Assembly (NCBI GenBank): GCA_958370785.1
Contig: CATXKN010000001.1
Span: forward strand, 124,001-188,000
From: an uncultured Collinsella sp.
GTDB lineage: Bacteria > Actinomycetota > Coriobacteriia > Coriobacteriales > Coriobacteriaceae
Reading direction: 5' to 3'
Length of the DNA: 64,000 nt
Shown: positions 57,461 through 64,000 of the stretch, one piece after another
Layout: every line of letters begins with the position of its first letter
Position numbering within the stretch: position 1 is the first letter of the stretch
Translations under genes and position numbers: made by a program
The notes under the pieces: model-generated
Database searches by the model: none
What the model was told of the DNA's origin: nothing
Seen by the model: the letters and a program-made list of their open reading frames with translations, nothing else

Positions 57461-59395
57461 ATGCAAAACACACCCACGGGCGCCGTACATGCCGCGCCTC
57501 AACGCAGCCAACGCATCGTCGCGCTCGACGGGCTCCGCGCCCTCGCCATCGCCGGCGTCGTCCTATATCACCTTCGCCCCAGCCGCCTGACCGGCGGTTT
57601 TTTGGGCGTTACACTCTTCTTTACGCTGAGCGGCTATCTCGCCACCAAAAGCATTATGCGAGCCACGGCACGCGACGGATTCTCGTACCCGCGCTATATC
57701 TGCCGCCGCATTGCACGCATGATGCCGCCGATCGTCGTGACCATCGCGCTTACCGCCGTCGCCACCTACATCGCGGCCCCGAGCCTACTCCCTAAGGTGC
57801 AGCAGGACGCCCTGCCATCGGCACTCTTTTTGAGCAACTGGTTCTACATCTTCCGCAACGTCTCGTATTTCGCCGCCGCGGGGCTCCCCTCGCCGCTCAC
57901 GCACCTGTGGTTCTGCGCTGTCACTATGCAGTTCTATCTGGTATGGCCGGTCATCCTTATGGCGCTGTGCAGCAAAACCAGGTCGCGCAACACCGCCATC
58001 GGCATCACGATCGCATTCGCGCTTGTATCGACGGCGGCCATGGTCCTCATGTTTAATCCCACCGCCGACACATCGCGCGTCTACTACGGAACCGACGCCC
58101 GTGCCGCCGAGCTTCTATGCGGAGCCTTAGCCGCCATCGCCGCGCCGCGCCTGCGCGAAATGCTGAGCGGTGACATCCCTACCCCCGGCGCCGGCAAGGG
58201 CATCTCGAAGGTTAACGTGGTCTCCGTCGCGTGGCTCGTTGCCGTTATAGCCGGCGCACTCATGCTGACCGGAGAGAGCGCCTGGCTCTACCGCGGCGGC
58301 TTTTTGCTGCTTGCCCTCGTCACCGGACTCCTCATCATCTGCGTGCAGAATACGGAGTGCATCGTGCGTCGCCTGTTGTCGGTCAAGCCGCTCGTCTGGC
58401 TGGGTCAGCGCTCGTTCTCGGTCTATCTGGTGCACTATCCCCTACTGCTTCTTATGAACCCCGCAACCCGCACTACCCGCATCGCCTGGTGGGAGCAGGT
58501 ATTACAGCTTGTACTGATTCTTGCGGTAGCCGAGGTTTTCTATCGCCTAGTCGAACGCCCTTGGTCCCACAAGCCGGCCCAACAGGACTGCACGGCAAGA
58601 AAGCACGTCCTCGCGCCCGCCATGGTGCTCCCCGCGCTTGGCGCCGCATGCGTCGCCGCACTTGCCTTCGCGCCGCTTGACTGGGCAGGCATCGCCACCG
58701 CCCGCGCCGAGCAGCTCCGTCCCGAGCTTGCCCAGAACGCGACCTCGTCCCAGGACAACGGAGCCAACGACAAGGGCGCCGAGCCCACATCCGGTAAAGA
58801 TTCCCAGCCCAGCGACACCGCATCCGATAACGCCACCAAGCAAAAACCCAAAGAAGGGCCTATCGCCGAAAAGGTCCCCAAGAACTTGGACTGGAAGAGC
58901 TTTACCTACGACGAGGCGACCGGGACCTGCGATGCCCGCGTGCTCATGATTGGCGACTCGGTCACTGCGGGCGCACAGTCCGGTATTCAGGCGGCGCTTC
59001 CCAACGCCTACATCGACGGCGTGGTAAGCCGCCAGTTCTACACCTTCCAGGATGTCTATGCGCAGGACAGCGCCAACTACGACCCGAGTGTGGTCATCTG
59101 CGCGCTTGGCACCAACGGCCTCATCCGCGACCCCCAACAGGTGCAGGACGTGATTAATGCCGTGGGCGGCAAGCCCATCTACTTTGTGACCGTGCGCGTA
59201 CCGCTCGAGCTACAGGACCACAATAACCAGACAATTCGTGACGTCTGCGCCCAAAACGACAACGCCGGCGTCATCGACTGGAATGGCGCCTCCGAGGGCC
59301 ACAGCGAATACCTCGTCGACGACGGCACGCACCTCACCCAGGCGGGAATCGACACCTACGCTGCCCTCATACGCCAAGCCATCTGCGGGCACTAG
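57461..59395 (+). CDS. Membrane acyltransferase 3 with extracellular SGNH domain (OatA-like)
   Basis: This 644-residue protein joins an acyltransferase-3 membrane domain with a C-terminal SGNH hydrolase-like domain. The N-terminal half has [19 protein letters not shown] (catalytic His of the family) and about ten membrane helices; a Ser/Asn/Lys-rich linker follows (about residues 420-465). The SGNH part has block [10 protein letters not shown], block III-like GTNG and block V DDGTHLT. OatA-like proteins move acetyl groups outside to peptidoglycan or surface glycans. The ATG at 57461 follows GGAGG. Exact acceptor unknown. Confidence 0.88.
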   Translation: MQNTPTGAVHAAPQRSQRIVALDGLRALAIAGVVLYHLRPSRLTGGFLGVTLFFTLSGYLATKSIMRATARDGFSYPRYICRRIARMMPPIVVTIALTAVATYIAAPSLLPKVQQDALPSALFLSNWFYIFRNVSYFAAAGLPSPLTHLWFCAVTMQFYLVWPVILMALCSKTRSRNTAIGITIAFALVSTAAMVLMFNPTADTSRVYYGTDARAAELLCGALAAIAAPRLREMLSGDIPTPGAGKGISKVNVVSVAWLVAVIAGALMLTGESAWLYRGGFLLLALVTGLLIICVQNTECIVRRLLSVKPLVWLGQRSFSVYLVHYPLLLLMNPATRTTRIAWWEQVLQLVLILAVAEVFYRLVERPWSHKPAQQDCTARKHVLAPAMVLPALGAACVAALAFAPLDWAGIATARAEQLRPELAQNATSSQDNGANDKGAEPTSGKDSQPSDTASDNATKQKPKEGPIAEKVPKNLDWKSFTYDEATGTCDARVLMIGDSVTAGAQSGIQAALPNAYIDGVVSRQFYTFQDVYAQDSANYDPSVVICALGTNGLIRDPQQVQDVINAVGGKPIYFVTVRVPLELQDHNNQTIRDVCAQNDNAGVIDWNGASEGHSEYLVDDGTHLTQAGIDTYAALIRQAICGH

Positions 59396-59425
59396 GCACC
59401 GCAAAATCCGCGCTTGCGCGGTGCC
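59395..59425 (+). terminator. Hairpin after the acyltransferase gene
   Basis: GGCACCGC pairs with GCGGTGCC at the acyltransferase stop codon. No clear T run, so a weak terminator or processing site. Confidence 0.45.
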
Positions 59426-59456
59426 CACGTCGCGCCCATACATCACACCCGATGTT

Positions 59457-59485
59457 TTGCTACGCCCCCACTCGCGGGTTAGAAT
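59457..59485 (+). promoter_or_regulatory. Promoter of asnS
   Basis: TTGCTA (59457-59462) and TAGAAT (59480-59485) are separated by exactly 17 bp. The leader to the GTG start is only ~40 nt, leaving no space for a T-box. Confidence 0.65.
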
Positions 59486-59531
59486 GGTTAACTGTTTGGA
59501 AATAATCCGTACAACCGTTATGGGAGGATAC

Positions 59532-60935
59532 GTGAACCGCACCAAAATCGCGCAGCTCTATGCCGATGCCGAGTCGCTCGGTGGCCAGACCGTCACCGTT
59601 GCCGGCTGGGTCAAGTCCGTCCGCGACATGAAGAACTTTGGCTTCGTTACACTCAACGACGGCAGCTGCTTCCGCGACCTGCAGGTCGTCATGAACCGCA
59701 AGGCACTCGACAACTACGACGAGATCGCCCACCAAAACGTCTCGGCCGCCCTCATCTGCACCGGCACCGTCAAGCTGACCCCCGATGCGCCCCAGCCCTT
59801 CGAGCTTTCTGCCACCTCCATCGAGGTCGAGGGCACGAGCGCCCCGGATTACCCGCTGCAGAAGAAGCGCGCAACCGTCGAGTTCCTGCGCACCCAGCAG
59901 CACCTGCGCCCGCGCACCAACCTGTTCCGCGCCGTGTTCCGCATCCGCTCTGTCGCGGCTGCCGCTATCCACCGCTTCTTCCAGGAGCAGGGCTTTGTCT
60001 ACGTCAACACCCCCATCATCACCACGAGTGACTGCGAGGGCGCCGGCGAGATGTTCCGCGTGACCACGCTCGACCCCAAAAACCCGCCCCTCACCGAGGC
60101 CGGCGAGGTCGACTGGAGTCAGGACTTCTTTGGCAAGCATGCGAGCCTCACCGTTTCCGGCCAGCTCAATGCCGAAAACTTTGCCATGGCCTTTGGCGAC
60201 GTGTACACCTTTGGCCCCACCTTCCGCGCCGAAAACTCCAACACCACGCGCCATGCCGCCGAGTTTTGGATGATCGAGCCCGAAATGGCCTTCGCCGACC
60301 TCAACGACTACATGGATAACGCCGAGGCCATGCTCAAGTACGTCCTTAAGGACGTCATGGCCACCTGTCCCGACGAGCTCAATATGCTCAACAAGTTTGT
60401 GGACAAGGGTCTGCTCGAGCGCCTGGACCATGTCGCCAACTCCGACTTTGCCCGCGTCACCTATACCGAGGCCGTCGAAATCCTGGAGCAGGCCGTCGCC
60501 GCCGGTCACAAGTTTGACTATCCCGTGAGCTGGGGCATCGACCTGCAAACCGAGCACGAGCGTTTCCTGACCGAGGAGCACTTTAAACGCCCGACTTTCG
60601 TAACCGACTACCCGGCCGAGATCAAAGCCTTCTACATGCGCATGAACGAGGACGGCAAGACCGTCGCCGCCGCCGACTGCCTGGTTCCCGGTATCGGCGA
60701 GATTATCGGCGGCTCCCAGCGCGAGGAGCGCCTGGATCTGCTCGAGGCCCGCATCAAGGACCTGGGTATGAATCCCGAGCAGTACAAGTACTACCTTGAC
60801 CTGCGCCGCTACGGCTCCTGCAAGCACGCCGGCTACGGTCTGGGCTTCGAGCGCTTGGTGATGTACCTCACCGGCGTGGGCAACATCCGCGACGTCCTGC
60901 CGCACCCGCGCACCGTGGGCAACGCCGACTTCTAA
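59532..60935 (+). CDS. asnS: Asparaginyl-tRNA synthetase
   Basis: This 467-residue class II enzyme charges tRNA-Asn with asparagine. An N-terminal OB-fold anticodon-binding domain ([23 protein letters not shown]) is followed by class II motifs including [24 protein letters not shown] and the AsnRS-typical [25 protein letters not shown] at 59532 follows GGGAGGATAC and gives the family's usual length. The frame is open upstream across the promoter, which is not translated. Confidence 0.97.
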   Translation: MNRTKIAQLYADAESLGGQTVTVAGWVKSVRDMKNFGFVTLNDGSCFRDLQVVMNRKALDNYDEIAHQNVSAALICTGTVKLTPDAPQPFELSATSIEVEGTSAPDYPLQKKRATVEFLRTQQHLRPRTNLFRAVFRIRSVAAAAIHRFFQEQGFVYVNTPIITTSDCEGAGEMFRVTTLDPKNPPLTEAGEVDWSQDFFGKHASLTVSGQLNAENFAMAFGDVYTFGPTFRAENSNTTRHAAEFWMIEPEMAFADLNDYMDNAEAMLKYVLKDVMATCPDELNMLNKFVDKGLLERLDHVANSDFARVTYTEAVEILEQAVAAGHKFDYPVSWGIDLQTEHERFLTEEHFKRPTFVTDYPAEIKAFYMRMNEDGKTVAAADCLVPGIGEIIGGSQREERLDLLEARIKDLGMNPEQYKYYLDLRRYGSCKHAGYGLGFERLVMYLTGVGNIRDVLPHPRTVGNADF

Positions 60936-60982
60936 TCGTCGGACGCCAGCTCGCGTCGCCACGTGCCAACGCTCATCGCACA

Positions 60983-61017
60983 AGCGCCTCTCGACATCTG
61001 CCGAGGGGCGCTTTTTT
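60983..61017 (+). terminator. Terminator of asnS
   Basis: AGCGCCTCTC pairs with GAGGGGCGCT and runs into TTTTTT, 47 nt past the stop codon. Confidence 0.85.
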
Positions 61018-61193
61018 CAACAGCATCCGTCAAGCTTTTGGCAAGGTTTTGGTCAGTTAGGCAGGGTTGTTGAAAACTCGACCCGCCGTTTGCCGGCAAC
61101 CATCGACCGTCCAAGGCGTCACGCGTCCTTGGCCAGGCTCCGCGCCCTAGGCTCTGATCTGCCATCACCAAAAAAGGAAAGGACGTGGGCGCT

Positions 61194-61982
61194 ATGACCG
61201 AAGCCGTTGTTGAAAACTACGAGACCACGACCAGGGGCTCCGCCTCGATGGCAGCCTATCGCGCCGTACGCATCCTGCAGCTCTTGAGCGAGAACACCGG
61301 CGAGGACAAGGCGCTGCTTTCCGACGAGTTAGTCGAGCTCCTCGCCCATCCCGACGACCCCGCCCGCATGCCCATCTCGGCGGCACGCCGCAGCATCTAT
61401 ACCTCGATATCCGCACTTCGTCACGCCGGATACGAAATCGACTATAAACGCGGCGTGGGCTATCGGCTCCTCACCCGCCCGCTTGCTGACGAGGAGATCA
61501 TACGGCTCCACGGCATGGTCATGCGCAACCGATCGACGCCCATAGCCATTCGAAAGAGCATGGCGCAGCACCTGGTCGCCATGGCGAGCGCCGATGTTCG
61601 CGGCTATCTCGATATGCCCGAACCGACACCGGCCGCCAACGACGCGCCCGTCAAGACAACGCGTCCGCGCGCCAAGCGTATCGACACGTGCGAGCTCGTC
61701 GAACAGGCCATCGACCATGGAACAACTGTCAGCTTTGATATCTCAAACGTCCTGACCCGAGGCGAAACCGAGGTAGTGCGGATGACGGTCCGACCCTTTG
61801 CCATCAGACAGCGCGATGGCGTCTCGTATCTGCTGGGAACGGTCTACGACACCCGAGGCGCCGACGACACCCTGCGCACCGTTGAGGTCAGCCGCATGAG
61901 AAACGTCAGCACGCGTTTGCTCGACGGCAAGAAACTCTTTGCCGCGCTAGACGAAGAAGACAGCCCCGCGCCCGCAGCGTAA
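61194..61982 (+). CDS. HTH transcriptional regulator, probably WYL-like
   Basis: This 262-residue protein has an N-terminal winged helix region (about residues 15-90: RAVRILQLLSENT, ISAARRSIYTSISALRHAGYEIDYKRGVGYRLL) typical of the HTH in WYL-domain regulators. The C-terminal part (SFDISNVLTRGETEVVRMTVRPFAIRQRDGVSYLLGTVYDTRG) resembles a WYL-type ligand-binding fold, although the WYL triad itself is weakly conserved (SYLL). The ATG at 61194 is chosen over GTG 61185 for better spacing from AAAGGA. It precedes the ABC transporter genes and might regulate them, an inference. Confidence 0.7.
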   Translation: MTEAVVENYETTTRGSASMAAYRAVRILQLLSENTGEDKALLSDELVELLAHPDDPARMPISAARRSIYTSISALRHAGYEIDYKRGVGYRLLTRPLADEEIIRLHGMVMRNRSTPIAIRKSMAQHLVAMASADVRGYLDMPEPTPAANDAPVKTTRPRAKRIDTCELVEQAIDHGTTVSFDISNVLTRGETEVVRMTVRPFAIRQRDGVSYLLGTVYDTRGADDTLRTVEVSRMRNVSTRLLDGKKLFAALDEEDSPAPAA

Positions 61983-62141
61983 GCCCCGTGACCGTCCGTC
62001 GTTCCTCGGCACCGCCCATCCGGTTCAGTATTAAAAAACTCGCCAGGATGTTGTAAAAATGGACATCGGCGTTACTATAGTCCCACTTGCACTTTTTCCT
62101 AGTGCAGTGTTTCCAGCCATTTTTATACTGGGGGTAATGAT

Positions 62142-63122
62142 ATGAAGGACATCACCATCAGCCGCAGGAGCCTTCTTGTCTCCGCTGGCCTGCTCGCGCT
62201 CGCTCCGCTCGCCGGATGCGGCGGCAACTCTGGTTCCGGCTCCGCTGCCGCCGGTTCCGACTACACCATCGGCGTTCTACAGCTCACCGAGCACTCCGCG
62301 CTCGATGCCGCCAACGACGGCTTCGTCAAGGCCATCAAGAAGAGCGGTCTCAAGGTCAAGATCGACCAGAAGAACGCCCAGAACGACCAGTCCACGTGTA
62401 AGTCCATTGCCGACAAGTTCGTAGGCGACGGCGTCGACCTGATCTATGCCATCGCTACGCCCGCCGCGCAGGCTGCCGCCGGCGCCACCGCTGATATCCC
62501 CATCGTTGGCTGCGCCATCACCGACTACGCCGCTTCCGGCCTGGTTCAGGACAACGACAAGCCCGGCACCAACGTCACGGGCGCTTCCGACCTCACCCCG
62601 GTCGCCGAGCAGCTCGAGATGATGCAGAAGGTCCTGCCCGACGTTAAGAAGGTCGGCCTGCTCTACTGCACCGCCGAGTCCAACTCCGACGTCCAGATCA
62701 AGGCCGCCAAGAAGGAGCTCGACAAGCTGGGCCTCGAGTACACTGACTTCACCGTCTCGAGCTCTAACGAGATCCAGTCCGTCGTCGAGTCCGCCGTGGG
62801 CAAGGTCGACGCGCTGTACTCCCCCACCGACAACACCATCGCCGCGGGCGCCTCGCAGGTCGGCCAGATTTGCAAGGAGAACAAACTCCCCTTCGTGACT
62901 GGCGAGGAGGGCATGTGCAAGGCCGGCGGCCTGTTCACCCTCTCCATCAACTATGAGGACCTGGGCTACGCTGCAGGCGAGATGGCCGTTAAGATCCTGA
63001 AGGGCGAGGCCAAGCCCGAGGATATGCCGATCAAGCACCTCTCGAGCAAGGACCTGGTCGTCGTCAAAAACGACGAGATGGCCGAGGCTCTGGGTATCGA
63101 CCTTTCCGCTCTGGACGAATAG
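62142..63122 (+). CDS. ABC transporter substrate-binding lipoprotein, TrpX-like
   Basis: This 326-residue protein is an extracellular lipoprotein of the ABC_sub_bind family (related to TrpX and to uncharacterised amino acid/purine-type binding proteins). The signal peptide ends in LAPLAGC, with the lipidated Cys26. Core blocks are YTIGVLQLTEHSALDAANDGFVKAIKK, GVDLIYAIATPAAQAAAGATADIPIVGCAITD, GTNVTGASDL and YSPTDNTIAAG. The upstream DNA has a TACTAT -10-like box. It is followed by the matching permease gene, which supports the transporter assignment; the ligand is not known. Confidence 0.9.
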   Translation: MKDITISRRSLLVSAGLLALAPLAGCGGNSGSGSAAAGSDYTIGVLQLTEHSALDAANDGFVKAIKKSGLKVKIDQKNAQNDQSTCKSIADKFVGDGVDLIYAIATPAAQAAAGATADIPIVGCAITDYAASGLVQDNDKPGTNVTGASDLTPVAEQLEMMQKVLPDVKKVGLLYCTAESNSDVQIKAAKKELDKLGLEYTDFTVSSSNEIQSVVESAVGKVDALYSPTDNTIAAGASQVGQICKENKLPFVTGEEGMCKAGGLFTLSINYEDLGYAAGEMAVKILKGEAKPEDMPIKHLSSKDLVVVKNDEMAEALGIDLSALDE

Positions 63123-63193
63123 CGCCATGCGCGGTGACGCGTCTAGGGCCCGCACGCGCGCCACAGCTGCGTTATTCAATATCTGAGTCATTG

Positions 63194-63222
63194 GGGCGAA
63201 CGCTAAAGACCGGCGTTCGCCC
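63194..63222 (+). terminator. Hairpin between the binding protein and permease genes
   Basis: GGGCGAACGC pairs with GCGTTCGCCC around a 9-nt loop, 71 nt past the stop codon. It may partly terminate transcription so that the binding protein is made in excess over the permease. Confidence 0.55.
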
Positions 63223-63326
63223 TGCTTGTTTCGGATAAGACAAAACATCCGTCCGCAGCTCTTTTATGCATTGTTACCGCTATTATGGAAAATCACGTGT
63301 CCACCCTATCCTAGGAGGTATGAAGC

Positions 63327-64000
63327 ATGCTCATTGCATTGCAGGGCGCCGTTTCCCAAGGTGTCCTCTGGGGCATTATGGTGCTTGGCGTGTTTATCAC
63401 GTTCCGCCTGCTCGACATCCCCGATATGACCTGCGACGGCAGCTTTGCCCTCGGCGGCTGTGTTTGCGCCGTGCTCATCGTCAACAATAACGTCGACCCC
63501 TTGCTCGCCGTGCTTGCTGGCATGTGCGCCGGCGCCATCGCGGGCGCTGTCACGGGCATCTTGACCACCGTTTTTGAGATTCCTGCAATCCTCGCCGGAA
63601 TCCTTACGCAGATCAGTCTGTGGTCCATCAACCTGCGCATCATGGGCAAATCCAACACGCCCATCCTTGCCAAGGGCACCATCTTCTCATCCGTCAGCCA
63701 CATGACGGGCCTGCCGCAGTCCACCGTTGCCATCATCCTGGGCATTGTGCTGGCCGTGGCCATCGTCGCCATCCTGTACTGGTTCTTTGGCACCGAGATC
63801 GGCTCGGCGCTGCGTGCCACCGGCAACAACGAGTACATGATCCGCGCCCTGGGCGTCAACACCAACTCCACCAAAATGATCGCCCTCGTGCTCTCCAACG
63901 CCCTTATCGGCCTTTCGGGTGCGCTCATCTGCCAGAGCCAGAAGTACGCTGACATTGGCATGGGCACCGGCGCCATCGTTATCGGTCTTGCCGCCATTGT
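63327..64000 (+). CDS. ABC transporter permease, TrpY-like, 3' end cut off by window
   Basis: The visible 224 residues are mostly hydrophobic membrane helices of the ABC permease type paired with ABC_sub_bind proteins (branched-chain-like permease family). It starts MLIALQGAVSQGVLWGIMVLGVFITFRLLDIPDMTCDGSFALGG and contains FGTEIGSALRATGNNEYMIRALGVN, the cytoplasmic coupling segment that docks on the ATPase. ATG at 63327 has AGGAGG 8 nt upstream; another ATG at 63320 is out of frame. The ATPase gene probably follows beyond the window. Confidence 0.9.
   Translation, partial: MLIALQGAVSQGVLWGIMVLGVFITFRLLDIPDMTCDGSFALGGCVCAVLIVNNNVDPLLAVLAGMCAGAIAGAVTGILTTVFEIPAILAGILTQISLWSINLRIMGKSNTPILAKGTIFSSVSHMTGLPQSTVAIILGIVLAVAIVAILYWFFGTEIGSALRATGNNEYMIRALGVNTNSTKMIALVLSNALIGLSGALICQSQKYADIGMGTGAIVIGLAAI

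Noticed and set aside
59396..59531. T-box leader for asnS
   Set aside because: The promoter leaves a leader of only about 40 nt, and no T-box sequence or terminator/antiterminator was found.

Overview
The window looks like a chromosome segment from a coriobacterium close to Collinsella (Actinomycetota, anaerobic gut bacteria). I infer this from the high GC content, frequent GTG/TTG starts, the style of the ribosomal and RNA polymerase proteins, a FabK-only fatty acid operon, a FeoA-FeoB fusion, and many extragenic palindromes. No database search was possible, so the taxonomy is an inference. No tRNA, rRNA, insertion sequence, prophage or CRISPR array was seen.

Layout. 1-4516: truncated YheO-type regulator, ridA, U32 peptidase-family protein, RluA-type pseudouridine synthase. 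4517-4948: noncoding, with an array of evenly spaced inverted repeats. 4949-6778: oxidoreductase and DeoR-type regulator behind an operator-rich region. 7249-13037 (minus): ribosomal operon rplC-D-W-B, rpsS, rplV, rpsC, rplP, rpmC, rpsQ, rplN, rplX, which ends at a terminator after rplX. 13486-16671 (minus): histidine phosphatase, CDF metal exporter, PTS EIIC. 16712-25856 (minus): a complete type II fatty acid operon fabH-acpP-fabK-fabD-fabG-fabF-accB-fabZ-accC-accDA, divergent from birA. 26926-30339 (minus): rpsL-rpsG-fusA-rpsJ. 30892-32437 (minus): ECF sigma factor and its probable anti-sigma factor. 32639-40615 (minus): rpoB-rpoC. 41171-42785: a zinc-ribbon membrane protein gene broken or phase-varied at a nine-C tract. 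42963-45186 (minus): galU, rplL, rplJ. 45690-53357: aminotransferase, unknown gene, DNA glycosylase, GH13 amylase, MFS exporter, FeoAB. 53870-64000: second zinc-ribbon membrane protein, esterase, PTS EIIA, cell-surface acyltransferase, asnS, HTH/WYL-like regulator, and the start of a TrpXYZ-like ABC transporter.

Read along the minus strand, rplJL ... rpoBC ... rpsL-rpsG-fusA-rpsJ ... rplC-to-rplX keep the ancestral bacterial order. Unrelated islands now separate the blocks, tuf is missing, rpsJ is detached from rplC, and the rest of the spc operon is absent.

The most unusual content is noncoding. (1) Two copies of an 85-nt identical core, each capped by a different perfect inverted repeat, plus a covarying third copy, lie upstream of the promoters of three ribosomal operons (rplC, rpsL, rplJ), all in the same orientation. 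(2) Three loci carry arrays of 46-nt palindromes at an exact 62-nt period. Two of these lie upstream of zinc-ribbon membrane protein genes that also share a 17-nt operator-like sequence. (3) A different array of three 55-nt palindromes at an 80-81-nt period lies at 4587-4802. Several smaller repeat families are scattered between operons. I found no description of these that I can name with confidence.
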